Shown one piece after another: positions 13,601-23,362 of a stretch of 64,000 nt of DNA (position 1 is its first letter; each line of letters starts with the position of its first letter). The stretch covers positions 1 through 64,000 of the forward strand of contig CAIYPF010000056.1 of assembly GCA_903928015.1 (NCBI GenBank). The letters run 5' to 3'. Position numbers and translations under genes: made by a program. The notes below the pieces were generated by a model. The model was not told the origin of the DNA and did no database searches. It saw only the letters and a program-made list of their open reading frames with translations. This stretch comes from an uncultured Gammaproteobacteria bacterium (GTDB taxonomy: Bacteria; Pseudomonadota; Gammaproteobacteria; Pseudomonadales; UBA5518).

Positions 13601-14052
13601 GCGACTGGGATCATCCCGATCCCTTCGTGCTGCGTTTGCGGGTGCTGCCGGAGCAGATAGACCTGCTCGATCACGCCAACAACACCGTCTACACGCAGTG
13701 GTGCCAGGACGTGGCATGGGAGCACTCGACGCTGCTGGGCATGCCACCCTCGGCGTATCGTGCGCTCGACCGGGCCATGGCCCTGCGCAAGGCGCACTAC
13801 GAATACATCCTCCCTGCCCTGCTGGATGAAGCCATCGAGGCAGGCACATGGCTGGTGGCGAGCGACGCGAAACTGAACATGCGCAGGCACTTCCAGCTGC
13901 GCCGGAGCAGCGATGGCGCCACGCTCTTCCGGGGCGACTGGGAGCTGGTCTGCATTCGCATTTCCACCGGTCGCGCCACGCGCATGCCGCCGGAATTCCT
14001 GGCCTGCTACGAGCCGGCGGTCATCCGCACACCATCCGGGACACACGCATGA
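13597..14052 (+). CDS. Hotdog-fold acyl-CoA thioesterase-like protein
   Basis: A 151-residue hotdog protein of the 4HBT thioesterase type. The hallmark segment near residues 22-36, [14 protein letters not shown], contains the aspartate and the NN-x-x-Y pattern of the family. The enzyme probably hydrolyses an acyl-CoA; its substrate is not evident. The ATG overlaps the stop of the UPF0114 gene, and its own TGA overlaps the next ATG, so translation of the three genes appears coupled. Confidence 0.83.
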   Translation: MSDWDHPDPFVLRLRVLPEQIDLLDHANNTVYTQWCQDVAWEHSTLLGMPPSAYRALDRAMALRKAHYEYILPALLDEAIEAGTWLVASDAKLNMRRHFQLRRSSDGATLFRGDWELVCIRISTGRATRMPPEFLACYEPAVIRTPSGTHA

Positions 14053-14816
14053 AAACGCCCGCTGAATTGTTCGATCTTCGCGGGCGCCATGCGCTTGTCA
14101 CCGGCGGGGGCACCGGGCTCGGCCGCGCCTTTGCCGCTCAGCTGGCGGCTGCCGGCGCAGCCGTGACGCTGGCTGGCAGGCGCACGCAGCCACTCGAGGA
14201 GACCGCCGCCGCACTGCGCGCCACCGGGGCCACCGCACATACGCTGCGCCTCGATGTGAGCGACGCAGAGAGCGTGAACGCCGCATTCGCGGCACTCCAT
14301 GCGCCGCCGGACATACTCGTCAACAACGCGGGCTTCGCCGCCGACAGCATGTTGCTCGACGTGGGCGAAGAAGACTGGGACAAGGTTTTCGACGCCAATC
14401 TGAAAGGCGCGTGGCTGGTGGCACGGGCAGCAGCCCGCTCGATGATCGAGCAGGGCATCAAGGGTTCCGTGATCAACATCGCCTCGGTGCTCGGGAGCGC
14501 GGTGCAGAAAGGCACGGCGCCCTACGCGGCTGCCAAGGCCGGCCTGATCCATCTCACCCGCGCCATGGCACTCGAGTGGGCGAGGCACGGCATTCGCGTG
14601 AATGCCATTGCACCCGGCTACTACTACACCGACATGGCGGGGGAGTATCTCGATTCGGACAGCGGCAAGGCGATGGTCAAGCGCATCCCGCAGCGCCGAC
14701 TGGGGGATCCCGGGGAACTCGGCGGCGCGGTCCTGTTGCTCGCCTCGGACGCTTCGGCCTACATGACCGGGTCGGTCGTTACCGTGGACGGCGGCCTCTC
14801 GCTCGCGGTGATCTGA
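14049..14816 (+). CDS. SDR-family oxidoreductase (FabG-like)
   Basis: A classical 255-residue SDR. TGGGTGLG at residues 18-25 binds the dinucleotide; NNAG is at 92-95, Ser146 and Y159-x3-K163 form the active site, and the C-terminus MTGSVVTVDGGLSLAVI is typical. The product probably oxidises or reduces a hydroxy/keto compound with NAD(P). It is the last gene of the overlapping four-gene run and ends four bases from the convergent fadB-like gene. A role in acyl or alcohol metabolism next to the thioesterase is inference. Confidence 0.9.
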   Translation: MKTPAELFDLRGRHALVTGGGTGLGRAFAAQLAAAGAAVTLAGRRTQPLEETAAALRATGATAHTLRLDVSDAESVNAAFAALHAPPDILVNNAGFAADSMLLDVGEEDWDKVFDANLKGAWLVARAAARSMIEQGIKGSVINIASVLGSAVQKGTAPYAAAKAGLIHLTRAMALEWARHGIRVNAIAPGYYYTDMAGEYLDSDSGKAMVKRIPQRRLGDPGELGGAVLLLASDASAYMTGSVVTVDGGLSLAVI

Positions 14817-14819
14817 GGC

Positions 14820-16901
14820 TCAGGGCAGCGGCTCGCCACTCTTTGCGCAGCGCGCAAGCAGGGCCGAAGGCTCCCAGTAAAGCGGCCCCAGCTCCTCGCG
14901 GAACGAGAGGACTTTCTCGTATACCGCAGAGAGGCCCACCGTCTGCGCGTACATCATCGGCCCACCCCGCGCGACCGGGAATCCGTACCCGTTCGCGTAG
15001 ATGAGGTCGATATCGGAAGCACGCTGCGCGATCCCCTCTTCAAGCACGCGGCAGCCCTCGTTCACCATCGCGTAAATCAGCCGCTCGACGATACCCGCGG
15101 CGCTGGTCTCGCGCTGGACCACGCCCAGCCTTGCGGCCTCTGCGCGGATCAACTGCTCCACCGCCGGATCCGGAAGGCGCTCGCGACTGCCCGGCTCGTA
15201 GCGATAAAAGCCGGCCCCGGACTTCTGCCCCAACCTGCCCTGTTCGGCGAGCAGGTCGCCGATACGGAACCAGCGAGGATCGTCGGGCCGGTCCTTGCGC
15301 GCAGACCTCGCCTTGTATCCGATATCGAGCCCCGCGAGATCACCGACCGCACACGGCCCCATTGCCATTCCGAATGACTCGATGGCCGAGTCGATTCGGG
15401 CGGGAGTAGCCCCTTCCAGCAACAACATCTGTGCCTCACGCGCATAGGGCTGCAGCATGCGGTTGCCAACGAATCCATAGCAGACGCCCACCAGCGCAGG
15501 AATCTTGCCGATGCGCCGCGCCAGTTCCATCACGGTGGCGACAACGTCTGGCGAGGTGGCGGCGCCGCGTACAACCTCGAGGAGTTTCATCACATTGGCG
15601 GGACTGAAGTAGTGCATGCCGATCACGTCGGCGGGGCGTGCAGTCACGCCAGCGATGGCGTCGAGATCCTGATAGCTGGTGTTGCTCGCGAGGATCGCAC
15701 CGGGGCGACAGATGGCATCGAGCCTGCGGAACACGTCCTGCTTGACCTTCAGATCCTCGAACACCGCTTCGACGACAAGATCCATCGGCGCCAGCACGCC
15801 GAAATCCGTACTGACCTCCACGCGGGAAAGCCGGGCCGCGACAGCGGCATCGTCCAGCCTGCCCTTGGCGCGGGCTGCTTCCCAGGTGCCGCGGATGCGG
15901 TCCATCGCGCGCGCGGCGGCCGCGTCGTCCGTTTCCAGCACCGTGACCGAGAGGCCGCTCTCGGCAAAATTGATGGCGATACCCGCGCCCATCGTGCCGC
16001 CGCCGAGCACGCCGACACGCTCGATGGCGCGACGCGGTGCCTCACGGCAATCAGCGGGCAATTTCGCGGCTTCACGCTCGGCGAAAAACAGGTGCCGCAT
16101 GGCTCTGGATTCGGTGGAGGAGACCATCTCCAGGAACATCTCCCGCGTGCGCAGCGCCGCCTCGTTCGCCGGGAGGGTGACGCCGATCTGCAGCGCATCG
16201 ACGATACGCTGCGGCGCAGTGCGGCCACGCGCGGATTTGGCAAGCGCGGACTTGCGCGCAGCAAACCACGCGTCATCGAGGCCCTCCATGTCCGGCACGA
16301 TGGCGGAGGTCGGACGGGGGGCTGCGTTGGCTGCCAGAAGTTCGCGCGCGTACCCCAGAGCGGCAGGTAGCAGATCGCCTTGTGCGATGCGGTCAATCAA
16401 TCCGGCCGCAAGGGCCGCAGCAGCGCTGATGGCGGCGCCATCGGTCATCAGTTCCAGTGCGGGCTTCACACCCATGAGACGGGGCGCGCGGCGCGTGCCA
16501 CCCGCACCGGGAAGAAGACCGAGTTTCACTTCGGGCAAGCCGAGTTTCGCGCGGGCATCGGCGATCCGGTAATGCCCGGCCATCGCGGTCTCGAGCCCGC
16601 CACCGAGGGCCGTGCCGTGAATGGCGACTACAACGGGTTTGGCGAGAGCCTCCAGCGCGTCCAGCACATCCGGCAGCGAGGGCGGCTGCGAGGGCTTGCC
16701 GAATTCGGTGATGTCGGCACCGGCAATGAAGGTGCGCCCTGCGCACACAAGCAGCAGCGCACGCGAATCATCCGCGGCCGCGCGGGCGATCGCATCCATG
16801 AGACCTGCACGCACCGGGTGGGACGTCGCATTGACCGGCGGGTTGTCGATGGTGACGAGCGCGATCTCCGCCTCGCGGGCGTAGCTGACGACCTGGGACA
16901 T
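14820..16901 (-). CDS. Fused enoyl-CoA hydratase / 3-hydroxyacyl-CoA dehydrogenase (FadB/FadJ-like)
   Basis: A 693-residue bifunctional beta-oxidation protein. The N-terminal crotonase half has the oxyanion segment GTALGGGLE and the second glutamate region GLPEVKLGLLPGAGG. The dehydrogenase half starts near residue 295 with VGVLGGGTMGAGIA for NAD and has the catalytic histidine in GMHYFSP. It sits directly downstream of paaX, 26 bases away, at the end of the paa gene row. The row has no separate paaF (hydratase) or paaH (3-hydroxyadipyl-CoA dehydrogenase), so this fused protein probably supplies both steps. The ATG at 16901 was chosen because residues upstream match paaX in another frame. Confidence 0.92.
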   Translation of the reverse strand: MSQVVSYAREAEIALVTIDNPPVNATSHPVRAGLMDAIARAAADDSRALLLVCAGRTFIAGADITEFGKPSQPPSLPDVLDALEALAKPVVVAIHGTALGGGLETAMAGHYRIADARAKLGLPEVKLGLLPGAGGTRRAPRLMGVKPALELMTDGAAISAAAALAAGLIDRIAQGDLLPAALGYARELLAANAAPRPTSAIVPDMEGLDDAWFAARKSALAKSARGRTAPQRIVDALQIGVTLPANEAALRTREMFLEMVSSTESRAMRHLFFAEREAAKLPADCREAPRRAIERVGVLGGGTMGAGIAINFAESGLSVTVLETDDAAAARAMDRIRGTWEAARAKGRLDDAAVAARLSRVEVSTDFGVLAPMDLVVEAVFEDLKVKQDVFRRLDAICRPGAILASNTSYQDLDAIAGVTARPADVIGMHYFSPANVMKLLEVVRGAATSPDVVATVMELARRIGKIPALVGVCYGFVGNRMLQPYAREAQMLLLEGATPARIDSAIESFGMAMGPCAVGDLAGLDIGYKARSARKDRPDDPRWFRIGDLLAEQGRLGQKSGAGFYRYEPGSRERLPDPAVEQLIRAEAARLGVVQRETSAAGIVERLIYAMVNEGCRVLEEGIAQRASDIDLIYANGYGFPVARGGPMMYAQTVGLSAVYEKVLSFREELGPLYWEPSALLARCAKSGEPLP

Positions 16902-16927
16902 GGAGGGCACTCCCGTGCTGGCACTGA

Positions 16928-17878
16928 CTATTGGCGAAAGCGTTTGCTGAAGGACTCCGCTGGCACGCCGAGCGGCCCGCTCGCGCCCTGCAGGCGCGAA
17001 CCCACGTAGTCTAGCGAACCCGCCGCCACACGGGCATAGAGTTCCGTGGCCAGTCGCCGCGCCTCGAGCCCCGGCCAGTCGGCGGGCAGCAGTTCCGCCG
17101 GAACGTCCGTGTCGTGCAGCAGGATGCGACGGTACTCGTGAATGAGGAGCAGCCTGACGGTGAAACAGTCCTCGGGCGACAACGATCTCGCGCGCGTCAA
17201 AGCGCTGCGCACAGGTTTCAGCCGCTGCACGAAGCGTGCATAGGCAGCAGCCAGGGCTTCCAGTTCCCAGTTCTTCCACAGGACGTCGCGCAGCAAGCGA
17301 TCCGACTGCAAGGCATCCGTACCGGCGCGCATGATCACGACGCTGTCGGCGAGCCCCAGTTCCGCGAGGAGCTCCGTGATGCTGCTCGTGTCCGAACCGG
17401 GGTGCGCGAACACCCCGGACGAGAGATTGCCGAAGCCGGCCCAGAGCACGCTGCGCCGGAAGTTCTCGCGCGCGCTATCAGGCACGGCAACCGGCAGCAG
17501 CAGCGTCCAGTTACCGTCCCAGGCAGGACGGTCGCGCGCGTAGATGCGCCTCGCGGCGCGGGCGTACTCACGCCGTCCGTAAGGCGTGAAGCGGTAATAG
17601 CTGCGACGCCCCTCGCGGCTCGCTTCGAGCCAGCCTTCCTGCACGAGCCTGAAGGTGGATGTGCGCACCAGCCTTTCGTCGATGCCGAGCAGACCAAGGG
17701 CCTCGACCAGGCTGCCGAGCCAGATCACGCCACCGTGCTGCGAGGCCACATCGCCGAACAGGGTGACGATCAACGAGGTGCAACGTATGGGGCGGCGCGA
17801 TGCGAAGTCCTCGACCAGTGCGTCCACTGCGGCCAGACGGGGGCGCGCACGCTCCGGTGTCGAGGCTTTCGCACCCAC
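16928..17878 (-). CDS. paaX: Phenylacetate operon repressor PaaX
   Basis: A 316-residue PaaX-family regulator: N-terminal winged helix (IRCTSLIVTLFGDV then LVRTSTFRLVQEGWLE, about 30-85), the YYRFTPYGRREY wing, and the long C-terminal PaaX domain with DRPAWDGNW. PaaX represses paa promoters and is released by phenylacetyl-CoA. The start is GTG at 17878, four bases after the paaE stop, so it is expressed with the genes it controls. The likely operator is in the paaZ/paaK divergent region. Confidence 0.95.
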   Translation of the reverse strand: MGAKASTPERARPRLAAVDALVEDFASRRPIRCTSLIVTLFGDVASQHGGVIWLGSLVEALGLLGIDERLVRTSTFRLVQEGWLEASREGRRSYYRFTPYGRREYARAARRIYARDRPAWDGNWTLLLPVAVPDSARENFRRSVLWAGFGNLSSGVFAHPGSDTSSITELLAELGLADSVVIMRAGTDALQSDRLLRDVLWKNWELEALAAAYARFVQRLKPVRSALTRARSLSPEDCFTVRLLLIHEYRRILLHDTDVPAELLPADWPGLEARRLATELYARVAAGSLDYVGSRLQGASGPLGVPAESFSKRFRQ

Positions 17879-17882
17879 CCTG

Positions 17883-18977
17883 CTAGACCTGATCGAAATC
17901 GAGCACGACGCGCTCGCTCACGGGATGCGCCTGGCAGGTGAGCACGTATCCCGCAGCGACGTCGGCCTCTCCGAGTGCGTGGTTGAGGTCCATCTCGACC
18001 TCCCCTTCCAGTACGCGCGCCTTGCAGGTGGCGCACACACCACCCTTGCAGGAGTAAGGCACGTCCACACCGGCACTCATCGCGGCATCGAGGATGTTCT
18101 CGCCGTCGGCCGCCAGGGGGAAACGGCTGGAGCGCCCGTCAAGGGTGACCACGACCTCGCTCACCCGACCGCCGAAGCGCTCCGCGCGCGCGTGGTGACG
18201 AAGGATCACCTGCTGCGCGTCCTCGGGGTTGGAATAGAAAAGTTCGTAGTGGATGCGGGACTCGGGAACGCCCGCGCCGCGCAGCCCGCGAGATACCTCG
18301 GAAATCATGCCTTCCGGCCCGCACAGGAAGAACGCGTCCATCTCGCGGATGCGGATCAGGTGCTTGCGCTCGAGCTCAGCGCCCTTGCGGTTGTCGATGC
18401 GGCCATTCAGCACTTCGGCGTCCTGTTCCTCGCGGCTCAGGATGTTGATCCAGTTGAAGCGTCCGAGATGGCGGCTCTTCAGGAAAGACAATTCCTCGCG
18501 GAACATGATGCTCGCGCTGCGCTGGTTGCCGTAGATGAGCGTGACCTCGCTCAAGGGCTCGCGCGAGAGCAGGGATTTGACGATGGACAGCACGGGTGTG
18601 ATCCCGCTGCCCGCAGCGATGCACAGGTAGCGCCGCGCCTGCGATGGCTCGGGATCCACGGTGAAGTTGCCCTGCGGGGGCGACACCTCGAGCAGGTCTC
18701 CGGCGCGCAGCTCAGCATGTGCCCACGCGGAGAACACCCCGCCCTCGATCCGTTTGACCGCAACGCGCAGGCTGGCGTCGTCCAGACCGGAACAGATCGA
18801 GTAACACCGCCGCACCTCTGCCCCGCTGTGCATGCTGCGAAGCGTGAGGTATTGGCCCGGACGGAAACGGAATGTCCCGGCAAGTGCAGATGGCACATCG
18901 AACTCGAGGCAGATGGCCGAGTCGGTCTCGGGTACGACCGAACGCAGGCGCAGCGGGTGGAAAGCGGCATCAGACAT
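17883..18977 (-). CDS. paaE: 1,2-phenylacetyl-CoA epoxidase reductase subunit PaaE
   Basis: A 364-residue reductase that takes electrons from NADPH to the PaaABC oxygenase. It has a flavin motif RCYSICSG, an NAD(P) motif IAAGSGITPVLS, and a C-terminal plant-type [2Fe-2S] ferredoxin domain (CKGGVCATC followed about 29 residues later by LTCQAHP). This three-part order is the PaaE family pattern. It lies 36 bases after paaD in the row. Confidence 0.97.
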   Translation of the reverse strand: MSDAAFHPLRLRSVVPETDSAICLEFDVPSALAGTFRFRPGQYLTLRSMHSGAEVRRCYSICSGLDDASLRVAVKRIEGGVFSAWAHAELRAGDLLEVSPPQGNFTVDPEPSQARRYLCIAAGSGITPVLSIVKSLLSREPLSEVTLIYGNQRSASIMFREELSFLKSRHLGRFNWINILSREEQDAEVLNGRIDNRKGAELERKHLIRIREMDAFFLCGPEGMISEVSRGLRGAGVPESRIHYELFYSNPEDAQQVILRHHARAERFGGRVSEVVVTLDGRSSRFPLAADGENILDAAMSAGVDVPYSCKGGVCATCKARVLEGEVEMDLNHALGEADVAAGYVLTCQAHPVSERVVLDFDQV

Positions 18978-19013
18978 CTGGGAACTCCTCTGATCGTACG
19001 CCCGGCATCGGCG

Positions 19014-19529
19014 TCATATGCGCTTGAAGGCGTCGAAGGGCTCTGCGCAGGAGCGGCACTGCCAGAGCGACTTGCAGGCAGTGGAGCCGAACTCGCTCAC
19101 GCGGCGGGTATCGCTGCCGCCGCAATGCGGACAGGCTGGCACGGGGTCCGCGGCAAGCGGATCGGCCGCTGTCGGCGCGGGCGGTGCAATGCCGAATGCG
19201 CGGAGGCTGTCCAGGGCGCTGCCCGCGATCCAGTCGGTGGTCCATGCAGGCGCAAGACGCGTGCGAACTTCCACGACAGGAACCCCTGCTGCAGCCAGCG
19301 CGCTGCGGATATCAGCCTCCATGGCGTGCATCGCCGGGCATCCGGACCAGGTCGGCGTGATGGTTACCCGGACCACATCGCCCTCGCGCTCCAGTCGCCG
19401 CAGCACCCCGAGTTCGCGCACCGAGACGACGGGAATCTCGGGATCTTTCACGTCTTCCAGAAGTGACCAGAGCGCAACAAGCGACGGATCCTGCTGCGAT
19501 GCGCGATCACCCAGCAACTCGGCATCCAT
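19014..19529 (-). CDS. paaD: 1,2-phenylacetyl-CoA epoxidase subunit PaaD
   Basis: PaaD is a small protein of the epoxidase cluster with an N-terminal MIP18/DUF59 domain (VKDPEIPVVSVRELG) and a C-terminal zinc/iron-binding CPHCGG...CRSCAEPFDAFKRI; it is thought to help iron-sulfur or metal loading. The ATG at 19529 gives 171 residues, close to the usual 165. A GTG at 19595 that overlaps the end of paaC would add 22 residues and is the alternative start; no strong ribosome-binding site decides between them. Confidence 0.93.
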   Translation of the reverse strand: MDAELLGDRASQQDPSLVALWSLLEDVKDPEIPVVSVRELGVLRRLEREGDVVRVTITPTWSGCPAMHAMEADIRSALAAAGVPVVEVRTRLAPAWTTDWIAGSALDSLRAFGIAPPAPTAADPLAADPVPACPHCGGSDTRRVSEFGSTACKSLWQCRSCAEPFDAFKRI

Positions 19530-19588
19530 CAACGGAATGCGCGCCAACACGGCGCCCGAGCCTGCTTTTCCGGTGAGTGACCCGGCGG

Positions 19589-20347
19589 CTACCACTGCAA
19601 CCCCGGGTAAGCGCGCTGCATGAACTGGAGTTCGGAGAGCAGGTGACCGAGGTGCTCGGTATGGGTGCCCTCGCGGCCGCCATCGACGGACCAGGCGTCT
19701 TCGGGGCGTCGCAGCGTCGCCTCCGCGAGCACGGGCACAACCAGCGCCTCCCAGCGTGCGCGCAAGGCCGGACGATCTGGCGCAAAGCCGGCGGCAACCA
19801 GACGCTGCTCGGCTTCGCCGGCCCGGAAAAGCTCGTGTGTGTAGCCCCAGATCTCGTCAAAGGCCCGCTGCAGGCGACGGTGGCTCTCCGCTGTGCCATC
19901 ACCGAGGCGCAGCACCCAGTCACGGCTGCGGCGGTAGTGGTAGCGCGATTCCTTGAGCGCCTTGCCCGCGATCCCGGCAAGCTCGGGATCGCGCGAGCGA
20001 CACAGGTCCTCGAGAAATGGAAGATTGAAGGCATCGACCAGGAACTGCCGCGCCGTACTGAAAGCGAAATCGCCCCGCGGAAGCTCCATGATCAGGAGGT
20101 TGCGGTATTCGCGGCAGTCGCGCAGATAGGCAAGCGCGTCCTCGTCGCGGCCCGCGCCCTCGAGGGTCGCAGCGTGGGAGTAGAGCATCCTCGCGCGGCC
20201 CATGAAATCCAGCGCCACGTTCGCCAGTGCGAGGTCTTCCTCGAGGAATGGCGCATTGCTGCACCATTCGCACAGCCGCTGGCCGAGGACCAGCGCGTCA
20301 TCCGCCAGTCCCAGCGTGTAATGGAAAAGCTCAGGTTCTGCGTGCAT
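19589..20347 (-). CDS. paaC: 1,2-phenylacetyl-CoA epoxidase structural subunit PaaC
   Basis: A 252-residue ferritin-like subunit that pairs with PaaA in the epoxidase core and lacks the full di-iron site. The N-terminus FHYTLGLADDALVLGQRLCEWC and the C-terminal THTEHLGHLLSELQFMQRAYPG are characteristic. It sits between paaB and paaD with short gaps. Confidence 0.96.
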   Translation of the reverse strand: MHAEPELFHYTLGLADDALVLGQRLCEWCSNAPFLEEDLALANVALDFMGRARMLYSHAATLEGAGRDEDALAYLRDCREYRNLLIMELPRGDFAFSTARQFLVDAFNLPFLEDLCRSRDPELAGIAGKALKESRYHYRRSRDWVLRLGDGTAESHRRLQRAFDEIWGYTHELFRAGEAEQRLVAAGFAPDRPALRARWEALVVPVLAEATLRRPEDAWSVDGGREGTHTEHLGHLLSELQFMQRAYPGLQW

Positions 20348-20389
20348 GGTTGCTCCCCGCGCCGCGCGCCCGTCGCGCGCAGCGACTGG

Positions 20390-20680
20390 CTACATGTTGT
20401 CGACTTCAGGAGGAAGCCGGTAATGCGTGGCATGACGGTAGGGCTTGTCGTCCATGGGATCGAAGAACTCGCCCGCGTCCTCTTCCTGCGAAGCCACGAT
20501 GTCGCCCGATCTGACGACCCAGATGCTCACGCCCTCGCTGCGCCGCGTGTAGCAATCGCGTGCGTACTCGAGCGCCTGCTGGTGCGTCTCGGCGTGGAGG
20601 CTGCCCACGTGCTTGTGGTCCAGACCCCGTCTGGAGCGGATGAACACCTCGAAAAGCGGCATGTGTTGTCCGGGAACCAT
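20390..20680 (-). CDS. paaB: 1,2-phenylacetyl-CoA epoxidase subunit PaaB
   Basis: A 96-residue subunit starting MVPGQHMPLFEVFIRSRRGL, the standard PaaB beginning, and containing HVGSLHAE and a WVVRSGDI segment. It is a small structural part of the PaaABC oxygenase. The ATG at 20680 has AGGAGA five bases upstream; an extension to 20788 would run into paaA and is rejected. Confidence 0.96.
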   Translation of the reverse strand: MVPGQHMPLFEVFIRSRRGLDHKHVGSLHAETHQQALEYARDCYTRRSEGVSIWVVRSGDIVASQEEDAGEFFDPMDDKPYRHATHYRLPPEVDNM

Positions 20681-20714
20681 GGGTATCTCCTGCTGGTGTG
20701 CCGTGTCGGGCCGC

Positions 20715-21677
20715 TCAGGCGGCATCCTGCGCCGCGCGCTCGCGCTTGCGCTCTTCATGCGCCCGCACGGCCTCGCGCACCCACTCACCTTCCTCGTGGG
20801 CCCGGCGGTGGTGCGCGATGCGATCGCGGTTGCACATCCCGTTGCCGGCGACCACGCGGTTGAACTCCTCCCAGTCGATGGGACCGAAGTCGTAGTGCCC
20901 GCGTTCGGCGTTCCAGAGGAGTTGCGGATCGGGAATCACGAGCCCGGCGAACTCCGCCTGCGGCACGGTCTGGTCGACGAATTTCTGCCGCAGTTCGTCG
21001 TTCGACTGGCGTTTTATCTTCCAGGTCATCGACTGTGCGCTGTGGGCGGATTCGGCATCGTGCGGGCCGAACATCATGAGCGATGGCCACCACCAGCGAT
21101 CGAGCGCGTCCTGGGCCATGGCTTTCTGCTCGGCGCTGCCACGCGCGAGCGTGAGGATCACCTCGTAGCCCTGGCGCTGGTGGAAACTCTCCTCCTTGCA
21201 GATGCGCACCATGCCCCGCGCGTACGGGCCGTAGGAGGTACGCTGCAACGAAATCTGGTTGACGATGGCCGCACCGTCGACCAGCCAACCGATGGCGCCG
21301 ATATCGGCCCATGTGAGGGTCGGGTAATTGAAAATGGAAGCGTACTTCGCGCGCCCTTCGTGCAGCGCCTCGACGAGTTCCTCTCGGGAAACACCAAGGG
21401 TCTCCGTGGCGCTGTAGAGATAAAGCCCGTGTCCTCCCTCGTCCTGCACCTTGGCGAGCAGCACGGCCTTTCGCCGCAGCGAAGGCGCCCGGAGTATCCA
21501 GTTTCCCTCGGGCTGCATGCCGATCACTTCGGAGTGCGCATGCTGGGAAATCTGCCGCACAAGGGTCCTGCGGTAGGCCTCCGGCATCCAGTCCTTGGGC
21601 TCGATGCGCTGCTCGGCATCGATGCGCGCCTGGAAGCGGCGCAGCAATTCCTCGGGTGACGCGTTGCTGTCGTTCAT
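20715..21677 (-). CDS. paaA: 1,2-phenylacetyl-CoA epoxidase catalytic subunit PaaA
   Basis: The 320-residue di-iron oxygenase subunit converts phenylacetyl-CoA to its 1,2-epoxide. Two ExxH pairs of the ferritin-like site are visible: E80-x2-H83 in [13 protein letters not shown] and E163-x2-H166 in [11 protein letters not shown]. Both keep normal spacing. It lies 24 bases after paaJ and 34 before paaB. Confidence 0.97.
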   Translation of the reverse strand: MNDSNASPEELLRRFQARIDAEQRIEPKDWMPEAYRRTLVRQISQHAHSEVIGMQPEGNWILRAPSLRRKAVLLAKVQDEGGHGLYLYSATETLGVSREELVEALHEGRAKYASIFNYPTLTWADIGAIGWLVDGAAIVNQISLQRTSYGPYARGMVRICKEESFHQRQGYEVILTLARGSAEQKAMAQDALDRWWWPSLMMFGPHDAESAHSAQSMTWKIKRQSNDELRQKFVDQTVPQAEFAGLVIPDPQLLWNAERGHYDFGPIDWEEFNRVVAGNGMCNRDRIAHHRRAHEEGEWVREAVRAHEERKRERAAQDAA

Positions 21678-21701
21678 ATGCCTGTACCTCTTGCTGCGGG
21701 C

Positions 21702-22910
21702 TCAGACCCGCTCGATGATGAGTGCGATCCCCTGCCCTACGCCGATGCACATGGTGCAGAGTGCGTAGCGCCCGCCACGGTGTTCCAACTCGCATAGCGC
21801 GGTGGTGACAAGGCGTGCCCCGCTCATGCCAAGCGGATGCCCGAGAGCGATGGCACCGCCATTGGGATTGACCCGGGAATCATCGTCGGCAAGACCAAGT
21901 TGCCGGGTCACGGCAAGGCCCTGCGCCGCGAAGGCCTCGTTCAGTTCGATCACATCCATGTCTGCGATAGACAGGCCCGTCCGGGCGAGGAGCTTCTGTG
22001 TCGCAGGCGCCGGACCGATACCCATGATCCGTGGGGCCACGCCGGCGACGGCCATGCCCACCACGCGGGCGCGCGGGCGGAGGCCATGCGTGCGCGCCAT
22101 CGCCTCGGATGCGAGCAGCAGCGCGCATGCGCCGTCGTTCACGCCCGAGGCATTGCCCGCTGTCACCGTGCCGCCTTCACGGAACGGGGTGCCGAGTTTG
22201 GCGAGTGCCTCGAGGGTCGTGTCGGGGCGCGGGTGCTCGTCCGTATCGATCACAAGCGGCGCCTGCTTGCGCCGCTCGATGCTCACCGGAACGATCTCGG
22301 CGGCGAAGCGTCCGGAGGCCATGGCCGCACCGGCACGCTGCTGGCTGCGCCAGGCGAAGAGGTCCTGGTCCTCGCGGGAAATGCCGAACTCCGCGGCAAC
22401 GTTCTCGCCGGTCTCCGGCATGGAGTCCACGCCGTATTGCTGCTTCATCAACCGGTTGACGAAACGCCAGCCGATGGTGGTGTCGAAAATCTGCGCCTCG
22501 CGCGAAAACGCCGAGTCCGCCTTTGGCATCACGAACGGGGCCCGGGACATGGATTCCACGCCGCCCGCGAGCAGCAAGCCCGCCTCGCCCGCACGGATGG
22601 CGCGCGCCGCCGTGCCGACGGCGTCGAGTCCGCTGCCGCAGAGACGGTTCACCGTCACGCCCGTGACATCCACCGGCAGCCCTGCCAGCAGCGCGCTCAT
22701 CCGGGCAACGTTGCGGTTGTCCTCGCCCGCCTGGTTGGCGCAGCCGTAATAGACGTCCTCGACGGCGCTCCAGTCGACGCCCGCGTTGCGCGCCATCAGC
22801 GCGCGGATGGGCACCGCGCCAAGATCATCCGTACGCACCTGGGCGAGCACGCCGCCGTAGCGCCCGATGGGCGTACGTACGGCGTCACAGATATAGGCCT
22901 CGTTGCTCAT
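21702..22910 (-). CDS. paaJ: 3-oxoadipyl-CoA / 3-oxo-5,6-dehydrosuberyl-CoA thiolase PaaJ
   Basis: A 402-residue thiolase performing the two CoA-cleaving steps of the phenylacetate pathway. NRLCGSG holds the nucleophilic cysteine, [10 protein letters not shown] the histidine and [10 protein letters not shown] the second cysteine. The ATG at 22910 overlaps the paaI stop by four bases (ATGA). Upstream in-frame codons to 22964 fall inside paaI and were rejected. The gene could equally be called pcaF-like; the context supports paaJ. Confidence 0.94.
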   Translation of the reverse strand: MSNEAYICDAVRTPIGRYGGVLAQVRTDDLGAVPIRALMARNAGVDWSAVEDVYYGCANQAGEDNRNVARMSALLAGLPVDVTGVTVNRLCGSGLDAVGTAARAIRAGEAGLLLAGGVESMSRAPFVMPKADSAFSREAQIFDTTIGWRFVNRLMKQQYGVDSMPETGENVAAEFGISREDQDLFAWRSQQRAGAAMASGRFAAEIVPVSIERRKQAPLVIDTDEHPRPDTTLEALAKLGTPFREGGTVTAGNASGVNDGACALLLASEAMARTHGLRPRARVVGMAVAGVAPRIMGIGPAPATQKLLARTGLSIADMDVIELNEAFAAQGLAVTRQLGLADDDSRVNPNGGAIALGHPLGMSGARLVTTALCELEHRGGRYALCTMCIGVGQGIALIIERV

Positions 22911-23362
22911 GCCGGGTCCTCGAGCAGGGGTTTGTCGGAACTGTGGGAATTGCCGCGAAAGCACGCGACGAGAGTGCCGTCGGCGCGCCTCACCTCGACG
23001 TCGAAGAGGCCGCTGCGCCCGCCGCGACTGATCTCGCGGGCCTGTGCGCGCAGGATGTCACCGCGCGCCGCGGGGCGGATGAAATCGATCTTGGCCGCCT
23101 GTGCGACCGTGACGCGGTTGTAGGTGTTGCAGGCGAAGGCAAAGGCGGAATCCGCGAGCATGAAAATGAAGCCGCCGTGGCAGATGCCGTGCCCGTTCGT
23201 CATGTCCTCGCGCACTTCCATACGCAGCACGGCATGACCCGGCGCTACGGTCTCGACCACCATGCCGAGCCCCTTTGACGCGCGATCCTCCGCGAAGAGG
23301 CTGCGCGCACAGGCCTCCGCGAGCGACTGCGGATCGGACGTGCCTCCGGATGCGGCGCTCAT
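22907..23362 (-). CDS. paaI: Hotdog acyl-CoA thioesterase PaaI
   Basis: A 151-residue hotdog thioesterase. [21 protein letters not shown] is the PaaI active-site helix region (positions about 57-77; the HGG is diagnostic). PaaI releases CoA from ring-hydroxylated dead-end intermediates of the pathway. Both ends overlap neighbours by ATGA, with paaG upstream and paaJ downstream. Confidence 0.95.
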   Translation of the reverse strand: MSAASGGTSDPQSLAEACARSLFAEDRASKGLGMVVETVAPGHAVLRMEVREDMTNGHGICHGGFIFMLADSAFAFACNTYNRVTVAQAAKIDFIRPAARGDILRAQAREISRGGRSGLFDVEVRRADGTLVACFRGNSHSSDKPLLEDPA

